In this document: positions 50,692 to 59,123 of the stretch, in pieces
Position numbering within the stretch: position 1 is the first letter of the stretch
Layout: every line of letters begins with the position of its first letter
Origin: Paenibacillus sp. S150
GTDB taxonomy: Bacteria > Bacillota > Bacilli > Paenibacillales > Paenibacillaceae
DNA: 64,000 nt
Reading direction: 5' to 3'
Assembly: GCF_019352175.1 (NCBI RefSeq)
Contig: NZ_JACBYI010000034.1
Span: 1 to 64,000 of the forward strand
Notes under the pieces: generated by a model
Told to the model about the DNA's origin: nothing
The model's database searches: none
The model's input: the letters and a program-made list of their open reading frames with translations, nothing else
Made by a program: the position numbers and the translations under genes

Positions 50692-51920
50692 TATTTGCTC
50701 TCCTTTATTGGGGAAGTAGCGGCAAGCCGCCCGATCATTTCAAAACAGGCTCTGCTGTTGTGATAAGGGCATTTCCATGCGCTGACCTTCGGTGCGCGGG
50801 CCAGCGGCTGCAGGGCTTCATCAACACCCCAATACCATTCGCCCAGCTTATGGTCAATAATATATTTGTCTGTAAATGTCCAAGAGTTCTCAGCAGCTTG
50901 CAGGAAGCGCGGATCACCGGTCAGCTGATACGCATTGTAGAAGCCGACCATGGCTTCAGCCTGCGGCCACCAGTCTCTGGACTCATGGGACTTGTCGATG
51001 AAACCGCTAAGGTCCGCTTCGTTCCAGATTCCGCCGTCCTCATCCATGCCCTCAGCCAGTACGGCTTCGGCCATGGACAGGGCTACCTTGCGTACGCGCT
51101 GAAGCAGCGCTTCGTCTCCAAGCACCTCTGCGGCTTCAACCAGCAGCCAGCTGCCTTCGATGTCATGTCCAAACGAGATGCTCTCCGATTTCACATGCCA
51201 CTCGTCGTCCAGGAACAGGTGGAAATGCCTGCCGTCCGCATCCACGATATGTTCCAGCATCGTTTCAATCAGCTCGGCCAGACTGGCTCCCAGCTCATCC
51301 GACTTCCATACCCGGTACAGGCCGGTGTAGCCTTCCAGCACATGCAAATGAGTGTTCATGGACTTCTTCTCATTCATATCCTTGGAGCTGAGGCTTAAGT
51401 TATCCGTCATCTGCCATTCACGCGACAAGGCTTCGATGTAGCCCTTATTCAAGGGATCATATCCGTATTTCTCTACGGCACGGAACAGATCAATGGCTTG
51501 CCGGAGGGCATCGCTGCGCCCGGTAGCATGATGGAATTCAGCCAGCGCATAGATGGCAAAAGCCAGGCCGTAGATTTGTTTTTTGGGCTGTGAAGGAACC
51601 CCGTGCTCATCCACCATCCAGAAGAAGCCCCCGTATTCTTCATCGGTAAAATACCGGGTCAGGTAGTCGTAGGCCCGTTCAGCCATAGCTAAATATTCTG
51701 CGGTTCCATAGATCCGGTAAGCGCTCGCAAATGTCCAGAGAATCCGCGCATTCAGGACGAGGCTTTTCTCCGCGCCTGCTACAACATTCATCCGGTTATC
51801 GATCTCGCCGACAAAGCCGCCATTCGCCTTATCCAGTGTGTGTTCCATCCAAAAGCCCAGAATGTTGTCCTTCAGCTCATCCTCAATACGTGTAAGCCAT
51901 CCTTCAGTTGAAATGCCCAT
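50691..51920 (-). CDS. Cellobiose/mannobiose 2-epimerase (AGE family)
   Basis: Converts beta-1,4-mannobiose to mannosylglucose, the substrate of the downstream phosphorylase. 409 residues of an (alpha/alpha)6 barrel. Motifs are ANGGFVGEIDNRMNVVAGAEKSLVLNARILW (about 33-63), GGFFWMVDEHGVP (about 98-110), NTHLHVLEGYTGLYRVW, SFGHDIEGSWLLVEAA (catalytic His region), WWPQAEAMVGFYNAY and ECPYHN-like KCPYHNSRACFEM at the end. It starts at the ATG at 51920 with AAGGAGTGG upstream. The next gene is coupled by a 1-bp overlap. Confidence 0.9.
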   Translation of the reverse strand: MGISTEGWLTRIEDELKDNILGFWMEHTLDKANGGFVGEIDNRMNVVAGAEKSLVLNARILWTFASAYRIYGTAEYLAMAERAYDYLTRYFTDEEYGGFFWMVDEHGVPSQPKKQIYGLAFAIYALAEFHHATGRSDALRQAIDLFRAVEKYGYDPLNKGYIEALSREWQMTDNLSLSSKDMNEKKSMNTHLHVLEGYTGLYRVWKSDELGASLAELIETMLEHIVDADGRHFHLFLDDEWHVKSESISFGHDIEGSWLLVEAAEVLGDEALLQRVRKVALSMAEAVLAEGMDEDGGIWNEADLSGFIDKSHESRDWWPQAEAMVGFYNAYQLTGDPRFLQAAENSWTFTDKYIIDHKLGEWYWGVDEALQPLARAPKVSAWKCPYHNSRACFEMIGRLAATSPIKESK

Positions 51921-51937
51921 TTTGTTCTGTCCACTCC

Positions 51938-52894
51938 TTAATAAGGTTTATTGGTCCTGGAGCTGTAGTACTCGTGAATGACGCCTGCGGCTGATTTGCC
52001 GTACATGCAGTAGTCGTCATTCTCTGCCGCTGTTTCCAGCGGGTAGAGCTGTGCCGGCCAATCCCAGAGCATGAAGCCCCGGACCCATTCCCGGCCTTCG
52101 CAGCTGGTGAACATCGCCTCGTAAAAGCGCTTTTGCTCCTCCTCGCTCGGCTCGCCCTTCAGGGACCAGTCGTTCGGGATGGCTGCGCTGCCGGTGCGGC
52201 TCGGACAGCCTGCTTCCATGAAGAAGAAGGGCTTGCCGGAGCGCTTCACCACGGCTTCGATCCGGTCAAGCTGGGCTTCCCAGTCCTGCTCAGGGTAATA
52301 GCCGCTGGAGGAAATAACATCAAGGGCATCCCACCAGGTCACATTGTCCTCTTGATACTTGTCGCAATTATAGGTAAGGATTCCGCTGTACACCTTGCGG
52401 ACTTCTGCAATCAATGCCCGCCACTCCGCTGCGCGTCTGTCCGCCATGACCAGCTCGCAGCCGATGCAGAACATTTCGCAGCCGCTTTCTTCGGCAATCG
52501 CGGCATAATGCAGAATAAAGGCAGTGTAGGAGCGGAACCAATCCGACCATTTGGGCTCGCATGGGACATCCTTGTCGAAGAAGTTAATATGCGCCCGCCA
52601 GGTGCCGTCTGCACAATTCACAATCGGCTTCAGGCATACCTTGAGTCCGAGGGACTTTGCGGTGCGGATTGCCCATAGAACCTCGCCGTCGGTAACCGTT
52701 GGCTTCTCCCGGTAAGGAATTTCCGTAGATTGCGGAGCGGCCTGAACCGCACTGAATGCAATCGCTGTCCAGTTTGCCCCGGTGACCGTTTTCATCAGCT
52801 CCATTGAAGCGTGAGCATGTTCATTTGCCCAGGTTCCGCGTCTGCCCATGAATCCCCAGGTAACGCCTCCGACATATTCATTCTGCAGTGACAT
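51938..52894 (-). CDS. GH113 beta-1,4-mannanase
   Basis: Hydrolyses beta-1,4-mannan oligosaccharides, giving mannobiose for the epimerase. 318 residues, no signal peptide, so it acts in the cytoplasm on imported oligosaccharides. The TIM barrel has the probable acid/base Glu147 in MFCIGCELVMADR and nucleophile Glu227 in PFFFMEAGCPSR, the pair expected for GH113. SSSGYYPEQDW and MLWDWPAQLYP line the cleft. GAGGTTG precedes the ATG. It is the first gene of the operon; the promoter region at 52945-52997 is A/T-rich and repetitive. Confidence 0.88.
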   Translation of the reverse strand: MSLQNEYVGGVTWGFMGRRGTWANEHAHASMELMKTVTGANWTAIAFSAVQAAPQSTEIPYREKPTVTDGEVLWAIRTAKSLGLKVCLKPIVNCADGTWRAHINFFDKDVPCEPKWSDWFRSYTAFILHYAAIAEESGCEMFCIGCELVMADRRAAEWRALIAEVRKVYSGILTYNCDKYQEDNVTWWDALDVISSSGYYPEQDWEAQLDRIEAVVKRSGKPFFFMEAGCPSRTGSAAIPNDWSLKGEPSEEEQKRFYEAMFTSCEGREWVRGFMLWDWPAQLYPLETAAENDDYCMYGKSAAGVIHEYYSSRTNKPY

Positions 52895-52944
52895 CTCAAC
52901 AACCTCGCTTTGTCAAAATAGTAGAATAAGGGATCGGAAATATT

Positions 52945-52997
52945 TTGTTATTTAGTTATATTGTTATTGTTATTTTGTTATTAAATAATAACAATAT
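52945..52997. promoter_or_regulatory. Repetitive operator region of the mannan operon
   Basis: Four direct TTGTTA units (52945, 52961, 52967 and 52975) and one inverted TAACAA (52989) lie within an 11-bp inverted repeat ATATTGTTATT/AATAACAATAT (52958-52968 and 52987-52997). Two TTGTTA units also lie before the LacI gene. It is probably the binding site of that regulator. No clear -35/-10 was fixed. Confidence 0.55.
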
Positions 52998-53162
52998 ACA
53001 GTTAAGTTATAACCCTTTTTGGAGATGATTTCAAGCGGAAAATGGGCACGGCCATCGGAGACTCTAAATAGACCGGCAGTAAATGACAATCCCTTCTAAT
53101 GGCACAGTGACAACCAGAAAAATCAAACGCAATCCGGCGAAAGATGGGGCGCGCATTTTTTA

Positions 53163-53247
53163 GAAAAGAATTTATATGTTTTGGGGTCCCCGCAAAGTAC
53201 CTGAGTCATCATCGAAGCCAAGGCCCCGCTTTGTGAGGTTATTTCAA
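53163..53247 (+). repeat. R2 repeat, copy 1
   Basis: About 80 bp that begins like R1 (GAAAAGAATTTATATGT) but continues with TTGGGGTCCCCGCAAAG, then CTGAGTCATCATCGAAGCC. It ends with CCCCGCTTTGTGAGG, which pairs back to CCCCGCAAAG. A nearly identical copy is at 55729-55815. The two lie in direct orientation on either side of the second chemoreceptor gene. Confidence 0.8.
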
Positions 53248-53404
53248 GGCCACAGTGCTGCCGGTGACCGGACTGGCAGATACGACGGGTCCGCCTTCGA
53301 CACCATTCGCTGTATACAACAAAATCACAGCGACAAAAGAACTAATGGTATATCATGGATATGGTGATGAGTGTCTTCCATATCTTTTCGGTTATATGAG
53401 ATAG
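53237..53404 (+). pseudogene. 3' remnant of an acetyl xylan esterase (AXE1) gene
   Basis: A frame directly after the R2 repeat encodes KATVLPVTGLADTTGPPST, PFAVYNKITATKELMVY, HGYGDECLPYLFGYMR and a TAG. This matches the C-terminus of AXE1/cephalosporin-C deacetylases, where the first block carries the catalytic Asp and the normal GHE the catalytic His. Here the His position reads Asp (YGDE). Only about 55 codons remain, with a stop just upstream at 53234. A deacetylase beside a mannan operon makes sense, since plant mannans are acetylated, but this copy is dead. Confidence 0.8.
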
Positions 53405-53475
53405 GATGCTACAGATGTTCATGACCTTGCAACGGGAAGCCGTTCAAGAATATTGTAGATCCGGCGGTGATTTTT

Positions 53476-55542
53476 TTGAGCAGACCAGCAGCAGGCAAGA
53501 GAACGTTTCTTACCCGGCTGTACCCCTCCAAGTCGCTCGGGGTACGGCTCTTTCTTGTGTTTTTTATCGCGACGATGGGGATTGTACTGTCCCTTGGGTA
53601 TACCTCGTACTCCGTCGCCAGGCAAACCATTGAGAACAACGCTTTGTCATCCAATCAGCAGACGGTCGAACAAACCGCAGAGAAGCTGGACGTTATTCTG
53701 CTGAGTTTTGAAGACAGCCTGGGTCAGCTGTTTTACAACAGGGATATTCAGGCAGCAGTCAGTCAGGGAAGCATTCCCGCAGCCAGCAGCGCTGAGCGTC
53801 AGACGCAGACGGAAGTGATCAACAGTGAATTGGACCGGTGGCTCGCCTCCGTCAAGGGAGTGCAGGGCGTATATCTGGTCCCGCTGAATGAAGAACTCCC
53901 TGTCTCTGCTACGGGAACAAAAGATAGCGTTTTTATGGAAGGGATCAGGGAGTCTTCGTGGTTCAAGCAGCTGGAGGAGAAGCCGCAGAGCTTGTGGATT
54001 ACGCAAGGCTTGAAGGAGGGGGATACTTCAGGCGTGTTCCGTTTAGCCAAATCCATGACGGATGATTCCGGGGGGACAGGCTATATCGCTGTCTGCGATA
54101 TCGGCACGGAAGAACTGGAGAGCCACCTGGGCCAGGTCAGCCTCGGGATGGATTCCTACGTTGAGCTTCTGACGGGCAGAGACGAGCTGATTGCCTCCTC
54201 CCGGCTGCAGGCGGATTCATATCTGCGCTTGGGCGGAACTCTGTTCAACGGGTTGACCGAGGCCTCGGGTTCTTTGCCAACCAAAGATGAGAAAGGCAAA
54301 TCCATTCTCGCGGTATACGGCACCTTGCAGAGCTCAGGCTGGAGAGTGCTGGGGGTTGTGCCTTCGGAGAATCTGGTAAAGGATGCACACCGCATTCTAA
54401 GCACGACTTACATAGCTGTCGCTGCCGCTGCCGTCCTTGCGGTTCTGATCGGATTGTGGATGGTACGAATGGTATCCCGTCCGCTGTCCAAGCTCAAAGA
54501 CCTGATGTTCAAGGGAGCGGAAGGCGATCTGCGGGTGCGGACGAAGGTGGCATCAAGCGATGAAATCGGCCAGCTGTCCGCCTCCTTCAACCTGATGATG
54601 GAGCGGATCACGGAGCTGGTGGTTCATACCAATGAGACGGCGCGGGAAGTATTGGAAACAGCGGATGCACTCGGCAGCGCTTCACGCAAAACGGCTGCTT
54701 CGGCGAAGGATATTGCTGCCGCAACCGAGGAGATTGCCGGAGGTGCGGGAAGTCTTGCGCTGGAGGCGGATCGCGGCAGCGAGATGACCGCGCAGATTTC
54801 CGAGCGGATGGACATGGTGATCTCCGCTGCCCATGAGATGGAGCGCACGGCGCATGGTGTGGGACAATCCAGCCGGGAAGGCGTCGTGAAGCTGCAGGAG
54901 CTGCTGGACAGAACGCATAAGACAGGCGGTATGACCGATAACCTCGTGATGAAGGTCAACGAACTGAAAGATACGGCTTCTTCGGTAATCAAAGTACTGG
55001 AGGTTATGCAGAGCATTACGCAGCAGACCAATATCCTGTCGCTGAACGCCTCGATTGAAGCGGCGCGCGCAGGTGAAGCGGGCAGAGGCTTCACGGTTGT
55101 GGCCGGTGAAATCCGCCAGCTGTCCGAGCAGTCCAAACGCTCGATTGCCATGGTGGCGGAAATTACCGGCCGGATTATGACGGATATGCATGAGACTGTT
55201 GCTGCATTGTCTGAGGTGGCGCCGCTGTTCGGCGAGCAGATCGCTTCAGTGCAGAATACGAGCGATATCTTTGTAACCGTTCAGGGCCAGATGAACCACT
55301 TCATTACCCGCCTGGATTCCGTGGGAGCCTCAATTGACGGGCTGAGCCAATCCCAGCATGTGCTGGCGGATGCGATAAACAACGTCAGCTCCTTTGCCGA
55401 GCAATCCTCGGCAGCTTCACAGGAAGTGGCCTCCCTCAGCGGAGAGCAGCAAAATGTCAGCGAATATCTCGTGGACCTCTCCGGCAAGCTGGAGCATGCA
55501 TCCGTCATGCTGAAGGAAAGACTCTCGAAGTTCAGCGTATAA
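53476..55542 (+). CDS. Methyl-accepting chemotaxis protein
   Basis: A chemoreceptor of about 688 residues. Membrane segment 1 is RLFLVFFIATMGIVLSLGYT (about 24-43). A Cache-like sensor, membrane segment 2 (about 312-334), HAMP and the signalling hairpin with tip ITQQTNILSLNASIEAARAG follow. It is clearly paralogous to the receptor at 45550 (shared AATEEIAGGAGSLA and QNTSDIFVTVQGQM regions) but lacks its long N-terminal tail. The TTG at 53476 is preferred because GGCGGTGAT, close to the ideal GGAGGTGAT, lies 8 nt upstream; the GTG at 53467 lies inside that site. R2 repeats flank the gene. No sigma-D promoter was recognised. Confidence 0.92.
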   Translation: MSRPAAGKRTFLTRLYPSKSLGVRLFLVFFIATMGIVLSLGYTSYSVARQTIENNALSSNQQTVEQTAEKLDVILLSFEDSLGQLFYNRDIQAAVSQGSIPAASSAERQTQTEVINSELDRWLASVKGVQGVYLVPLNEELPVSATGTKDSVFMEGIRESSWFKQLEEKPQSLWITQGLKEGDTSGVFRLAKSMTDDSGGTGYIAVCDIGTEELESHLGQVSLGMDSYVELLTGRDELIASSRLQADSYLRLGGTLFNGLTEASGSLPTKDEKGKSILAVYGTLQSSGWRVLGVVPSENLVKDAHRILSTTYIAVAAAAVLAVLIGLWMVRMVSRPLSKLKDLMFKGAEGDLRVRTKVASSDEIGQLSASFNLMMERITELVVHTNETAREVLETADALGSASRKTAASAKDIAAATEEIAGGAGSLALEADRGSEMTAQISERMDMVISAAHEMERTAHGVGQSSREGVVKLQELLDRTHKTGGMTDNLVMKVNELKDTASSVIKVLEVMQSITQQTNILSLNASIEAARAGEAGRGFTVVAGEIRQLSEQSKRSIAMVAEITGRIMTDMHETVAALSEVAPLFGEQIASVQNTSDIFVTVQGQMNHFITRLDSVGASIDGLSQSQHVLADAINNVSSFAEQSSAASQEVASLSGEQQNVSEYLVDLSGKLEHASVMLKERLSKFSV

Positions 55543-55562
55543 TTCCATCCAAAAAACATAAT

Positions 55563-55605
55563 CCAGCCGTTTCTTTCCTTAGGAAGGAGCGGCTGGTTTG
55601 CTTTT
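55563..55605 (+). terminator. Terminator after the second chemoreceptor gene
   Basis: CCAGCCG and CGGCTGG arms with inner TTCCT/AGGAA pairing, followed by TTTGCTTTT. Confidence 0.75.
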
Positions 55606-55728
55606 GAAAGATAAGGAATATATTGTTTCACATCACAAATCATCCTTATATTTCTCGCTGTAACGCATACCTGAAAGCGTTACATAGTATCGATGCTTCC
55701 TTTAAGGACGGCGTAGCCGCTTCTGCTT
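55606..55728 (+). repeat. Degenerate R1 copy
   Basis: Keeps the R1 order: AAAGATAAG start, TTTCAC..., CTTATATTTCTCGCTG, then a different but still self-complementary GTAACGC/GCGTTAC stem in place of GAAACGG/CCGTTTC, then TTAAGGACGGCGTAGCCGCTTC. The changed stem keeps pairing, which hints at selection on structure. Confidence 0.6.
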
Positions 55729-55815
55729 GAAAGATAAGAATTTATATGTATTGGGGTCCCCGCAAAGTACCTGAGTCATCATCGAAGCCAAGCCCCGCTT
55801 TGTGGGGTTATTTTG
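55729..55815 (+). repeat. R2 repeat, copy 2
   Basis: A direct copy of 53163-53247 with only a few differences over the shared 73 bp, fused directly behind an R1 copy. It contains the full R1-type start GAAAGATAAGAATTTATATG. The hairpin CCCCGCAAAG/CTTTGTGGGG is intact and followed by TTATTTT. Confidence 0.8.
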
Positions 55816-55922
55816 CATGGCGGGCTATGCGGGATAGCTTGAACTGTCCGGCTGGACGGAGGTAATAAATCCGCAAGCTGGGCATAATAAATCCATGATC
55901 CCAAACTTCAGGAGGAATGGCT

Positions 55923-57722
55923 TTGCACAAGCTTAACCATAGACGTATATTTCGGGGCTCGCTTATCCTGTGCGTGCTGGTGGCGCTGCTGGTTGTCAGG
56001 CTGGCATGGGTGCAGCTGGTGCTGAAGGACCGCAAGGTGCCGGGAGCGGAATATTCGATGGCCCAGATGGCTGCGGTCCAGAGCGAGCGGGAGATGGTGC
56101 TGGACAGCGGGCGGGGCCGCCTGTACGACCGCAGCGGCCGGCCTCTTGCCGGCGAAACGGTATGGACGGCGGCGTTGTTTCCGCAGGAGGAGGCGGCGGA
56201 AGCGGAGGAGGGAAGCGCAGCGGGCAAGGCGCAGCTGCAGCGTCTTGCCACTGTGCTGGGCGTGACCTACGAGCAGCTTCAGGCAAGGCGCAGCGGGCTG
56301 AAGGAGCCGCTGCTCTGGCCTTCCGGCAGCGGCAGGAATCCGCTGGAGCTGACGCCGGGACAGGCAGAGGAGGTGGAAGCGCTTGCCATCGACGGTGTGC
56401 GGGCGCTGCCTTTTGCCCGCCGTTATGAAGGGGAGGCGACCGGCCGCCAGTGGCTCGGATACCTGTCGGAGGCCTCGGCGGCGGAGACGAAGAAATCGCC
56501 GACCGGCCTGCGGATTCCCCTGACGGGAACCGACGGGCTGGAGAAGACGCTGGAGCCGCTGCTGCAGGGTGTGGGGCATACTGAAGTGTTCGCCCAGGTG
56601 GATGCGCGCGGCAAACGTCTTCCGGACAGCGGAATTCAGGTCCGGGCGCCGCGGAATCCGTATTATCCGCTGTCATTGTATACAACCATTGACAAGGAGC
56701 TTCAGGAAGGCATTGAGAAGCTGGCTGTCAAGGCCGGAGTCAAGGAGGGGGCGGTTGTTGTTCTGGACACCCAAAGCGGGGATATTGAAGCAATGGTGTC
56801 CTTGCCGTTCTATAATCCCGGGCAGATTTCGCCTGAGGGAGGGGAGTGGAACAACCGGGCGCTCCAGGCGGCGGTTCCGGGTTCAATCTTCAAGCTGGTG
56901 ACCGCCGCTGCGGCGTTGGAGGCCGGTGTAACCTCGCCGGAGGAGAAGTTCCACTGCTCCGGCCATTACGGCAAATACGGCCTGTCCTGCCTGAAAGGCG
57001 CTGGACACGGCTCCCTTACGATGGCGCAAGGGTTCGCCGTGTCCTGCAATACGGTATTTGCCACTCTGGCCGAACGGCTGAGCGGCGCGCAGCTGCAGTC
57101 CGCAGCGCTGGCGCTTGGGCTGGGCAGGGGCATCAGCTGGCAAGCGGAGAACACGCTTGGCCTGCCGCTGCTGCGGCCGCTGTCCGGGGAGCAGCCGGGA
57201 ACGATCTTCAGCACTCTGCTTCCGGATGACGGCGGAGCCAGGGTGCAGACGGCGATCGGCCAGCGGGATGTCAGGGTCACGCCGCTGCAGGCGGCGAACC
57301 TGCTGGTCACGCTGCTGCATGGCGGCGAGGTCCGGGCGCCGCGTATTCTGCAGCGGGTCGCTTTTGCCAACGGACAGACGCTGAAGGAGCTGCCGGGGCA
57401 TCTGGCCCCGGCTCCGCAGGGCAGAATCTCACCGGCGACAGCCCGGGTGCTGCTGCCGCTGCTGCGCAAGGTTGTGACGGAGGGAACCGGCAAAAGCCTG
57501 CTTGGCGCGAAGTGGCCCGTGGCAGGCAAGTCGGGTACCGCCCAGACGCTGGTGAAGGGCGTGCCCCGGAATAACCAATGGTTCATCGGCTATGGACCGG
57601 TTGACCATCCCCGATATGCGGTATCTGTTGCAGTGGAGAATGTGGCTCCGGGGAGCAAGCATACCGCGACCAGGCTGTTCGGTCAGATATTTGAGCTGCT
57701 GTCCGAATCCTCCGGTGCCTGA
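55923..57722 (+). CDS. Class B penicillin-binding protein (transpeptidase)
   Basis: A membrane-anchored D,D-transpeptidase of about 599 residues that crosslinks peptidoglycan. It has an N-terminal helix (about 13-34) and an N-terminal dimerisation region with SGRGRLYDRSGRPLA. The transpeptidase domain holds the active-site Ser321 in PGSIFKLVTA, the SCN motif at about 374-376 and KSGTAQT at about 537-543. The TTG at 55923 is chosen because GGAGG at 55911-55915 is 7 nt away, whereas the ATG at 55917 is only 1 nt from it. It corresponds by place to yrrR (pbpI) of Bacillus. The 3' end overlaps the convergent gene by 40 bp. Confidence 0.93.
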   Translation: MHKLNHRRIFRGSLILCVLVALLVVRLAWVQLVLKDRKVPGAEYSMAQMAAVQSEREMVLDSGRGRLYDRSGRPLAGETVWTAALFPQEEAAEAEEGSAAGKAQLQRLATVLGVTYEQLQARRSGLKEPLLWPSGSGRNPLELTPGQAEEVEALAIDGVRALPFARRYEGEATGRQWLGYLSEASAAETKKSPTGLRIPLTGTDGLEKTLEPLLQGVGHTEVFAQVDARGKRLPDSGIQVRAPRNPYYPLSLYTTIDKELQEGIEKLAVKAGVKEGAVVVLDTQSGDIEAMVSLPFYNPGQISPEGGEWNNRALQAAVPGSIFKLVTAAAALEAGVTSPEEKFHCSGHYGKYGLSCLKGAGHGSLTMAQGFAVSCNTVFATLAERLSGAQLQSAALALGLGRGISWQAENTLGLPLLRPLSGEQPGTIFSTLLPDDGGARVQTAIGQRDVRVTPLQAANLLVTLLHGGEVRAPRILQRVAFANGQTLKELPGHLAPAPQGRISPATARVLLPLLRKVVTEGTGKSLLGAKWPVAGKSGTAQTLVKGVPRNNQWFIGYGPVDHPRYAVSVAVENVAPGSKHTATRLFGQIFELLSESSGA

Positions 57723-58882
57723 GCATCGGAGAATTCATCTGAAGGCGCTGTTCCTCCCGGTACCGAAGGCTCGCCGGATGCAGCAAACGGCGACACAATA
57801 AACTCCTCCTGGGGCAGGAAAATCCAGCGCTGGAGATAGCCCTGCTGAAGCAGCTCCTTGAGCAGTATGAGCAGGACCGGCGAGAGAATCAAGCCGGCGA
57901 AGCCGAAGACGGAGCTGGACAGAATCACGAACGAGAGCATCAGAAAGGCTGAGGATACGCCGATGGAATTCCCTGTAATCTTGGGCTCCAGCAGCTGCCG
58001 CACAATCAGCACCACCGCAAGCAGAACGGTCAGTCCGACGGCAAGCGGGGTATTCCCGACAATGAACAGATAGACAATCCAGGGAATCAGAATCGTCGAT
58101 ACGCCGAGCAGCGGCAGCACATCGAACACGGCACAGACCAGCGCCATCGTGATGGCATTTCCGCTGCCCAGAATGAACAGGCCGATGAGCACAATCACGA
58201 AGGTAATGCTGATCAGAATCAGCTGTGCTTTTAGATAGGAGCCGATGGCCTTGAACACATTGCCCTGCAAAAAAGCGAATGCGGTCCTGAACGTCCTGGG
58301 CATTTTGCCGCGTGCAATTTTGCGCCAGTCCTTGATCTCCATGCTGAGAAAAAAAGCCAGAATAACCGCAATGCCAAAATTAGCCATAAATGATGAAAAG
58401 GAGCCGAGAGCTCCGATCATATACTTAAGAAAGATCACCAGCCAGCCGGAAAGCACATTGGTGGCTTCTGCGAAATAACCGTTGATCTTGTCTGTAAGCC
58501 CAGCCGGCAGGGCATCGATTCTGGTCTGCAAATAAGCAGTTGTCTCTGCAAATTGCTGCTGGACTATATATGTATATCTGGGCAGGTCATCCTGGAACTG
58601 CAGCGCCTGCATCGTAATAAGGAGACCTGCACCGAACAAAACGCCCAGCAGAACAATCAGGAACAGGATTACCGAAATGGCGGAAGCGAACGGCTTGGCC
58701 ATTCCCCGGCGGTTCAGAAGCCGGGCCAGCGGCTCGATCAGCAGGAATACAAAAAACGATAAGAATACAGGTGCGGCCAGACGGTACAGCGTACTGAAAG
58801 CCAGCATCACAAGATACACAGTCAGCAGGACCAAGCCGACGTCGAAGAAGGTGCGCCAATATTTTTTGTACAGTGGCAGCAT
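57683..58882 (-). CDS. AI-2E-family membrane transporter (YrrI/PerM-like)
   Basis: A polytopic membrane protein of 399 residues with about eight hydrophobic segments. Family marks are PVFLSFFVFLLIEPLARLLNRRG (about 39-61) and, in the second half, IGLFILGSGNAITMALVCAVFDVLPLLG and GNSIGVSSAFLMLSFVIL. Transport of AI-2 is only the family name; many members export other solutes or cations. It ends in an acidic/Ser-rich tail and overlaps the end of the penicillin-binding protein gene tail to tail by 40 bp, so no terminator lies between them. Confidence 0.88.
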   Translation of the reverse strand: MLPLYKKYWRTFFDVGLVLLTVYLVMLAFSTLYRLAAPVFLSFFVFLLIEPLARLLNRRGMAKPFASAISVILFLIVLLGVLFGAGLLITMQALQFQDDLPRYTYIVQQQFAETTAYLQTRIDALPAGLTDKINGYFAEATNVLSGWLVIFLKYMIGALGSFSSFMANFGIAVILAFFLSMEIKDWRKIARGKMPRTFRTAFAFLQGNVFKAIGSYLKAQLILISITFVIVLIGLFILGSGNAITMALVCAVFDVLPLLGVSTILIPWIVYLFIVGNTPLAVGLTVLLAVVLIVRQLLEPKITGNSIGVSSAFLMLSFVILSSSVFGFAGLILSPVLLILLKELLQQGYLQRWIFLPQEEFIVSPFAASGEPSVPGGTAPSDEFSDAQAPEDSDSSSNI

Positions 58883-59123
58883 AAATATAAACGACTCCTT
58901 TTTAGATAATTTTACAAATTTGGCTTGAGTTCATTTTACACGAATTTAACAAAAAAACGTCTTTTTCTTTGATACCTGTGTTAAAATAGGGGGTAACGTT
59001 TTTTCGCGGGACTCTGCCTGCGTAAAAACCGCGGGGCATATTTCATTCTACTTGGCCGTATCACAGAATCTGCTTGCAGACGTAAGCGAGCCAAAGTCAA
59101 CTCTGGAAAAGCGGGGAATTTAC

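Noticed and set aside
53163..53247. R2 as a known riboswitch before a chemoreceptor gene
   Set aside because: It lacks the conserved cores of the c-di-GMP and other riboswitches I know, ends in a gene remnant rather than a leader, and its second copy lies after the gene.
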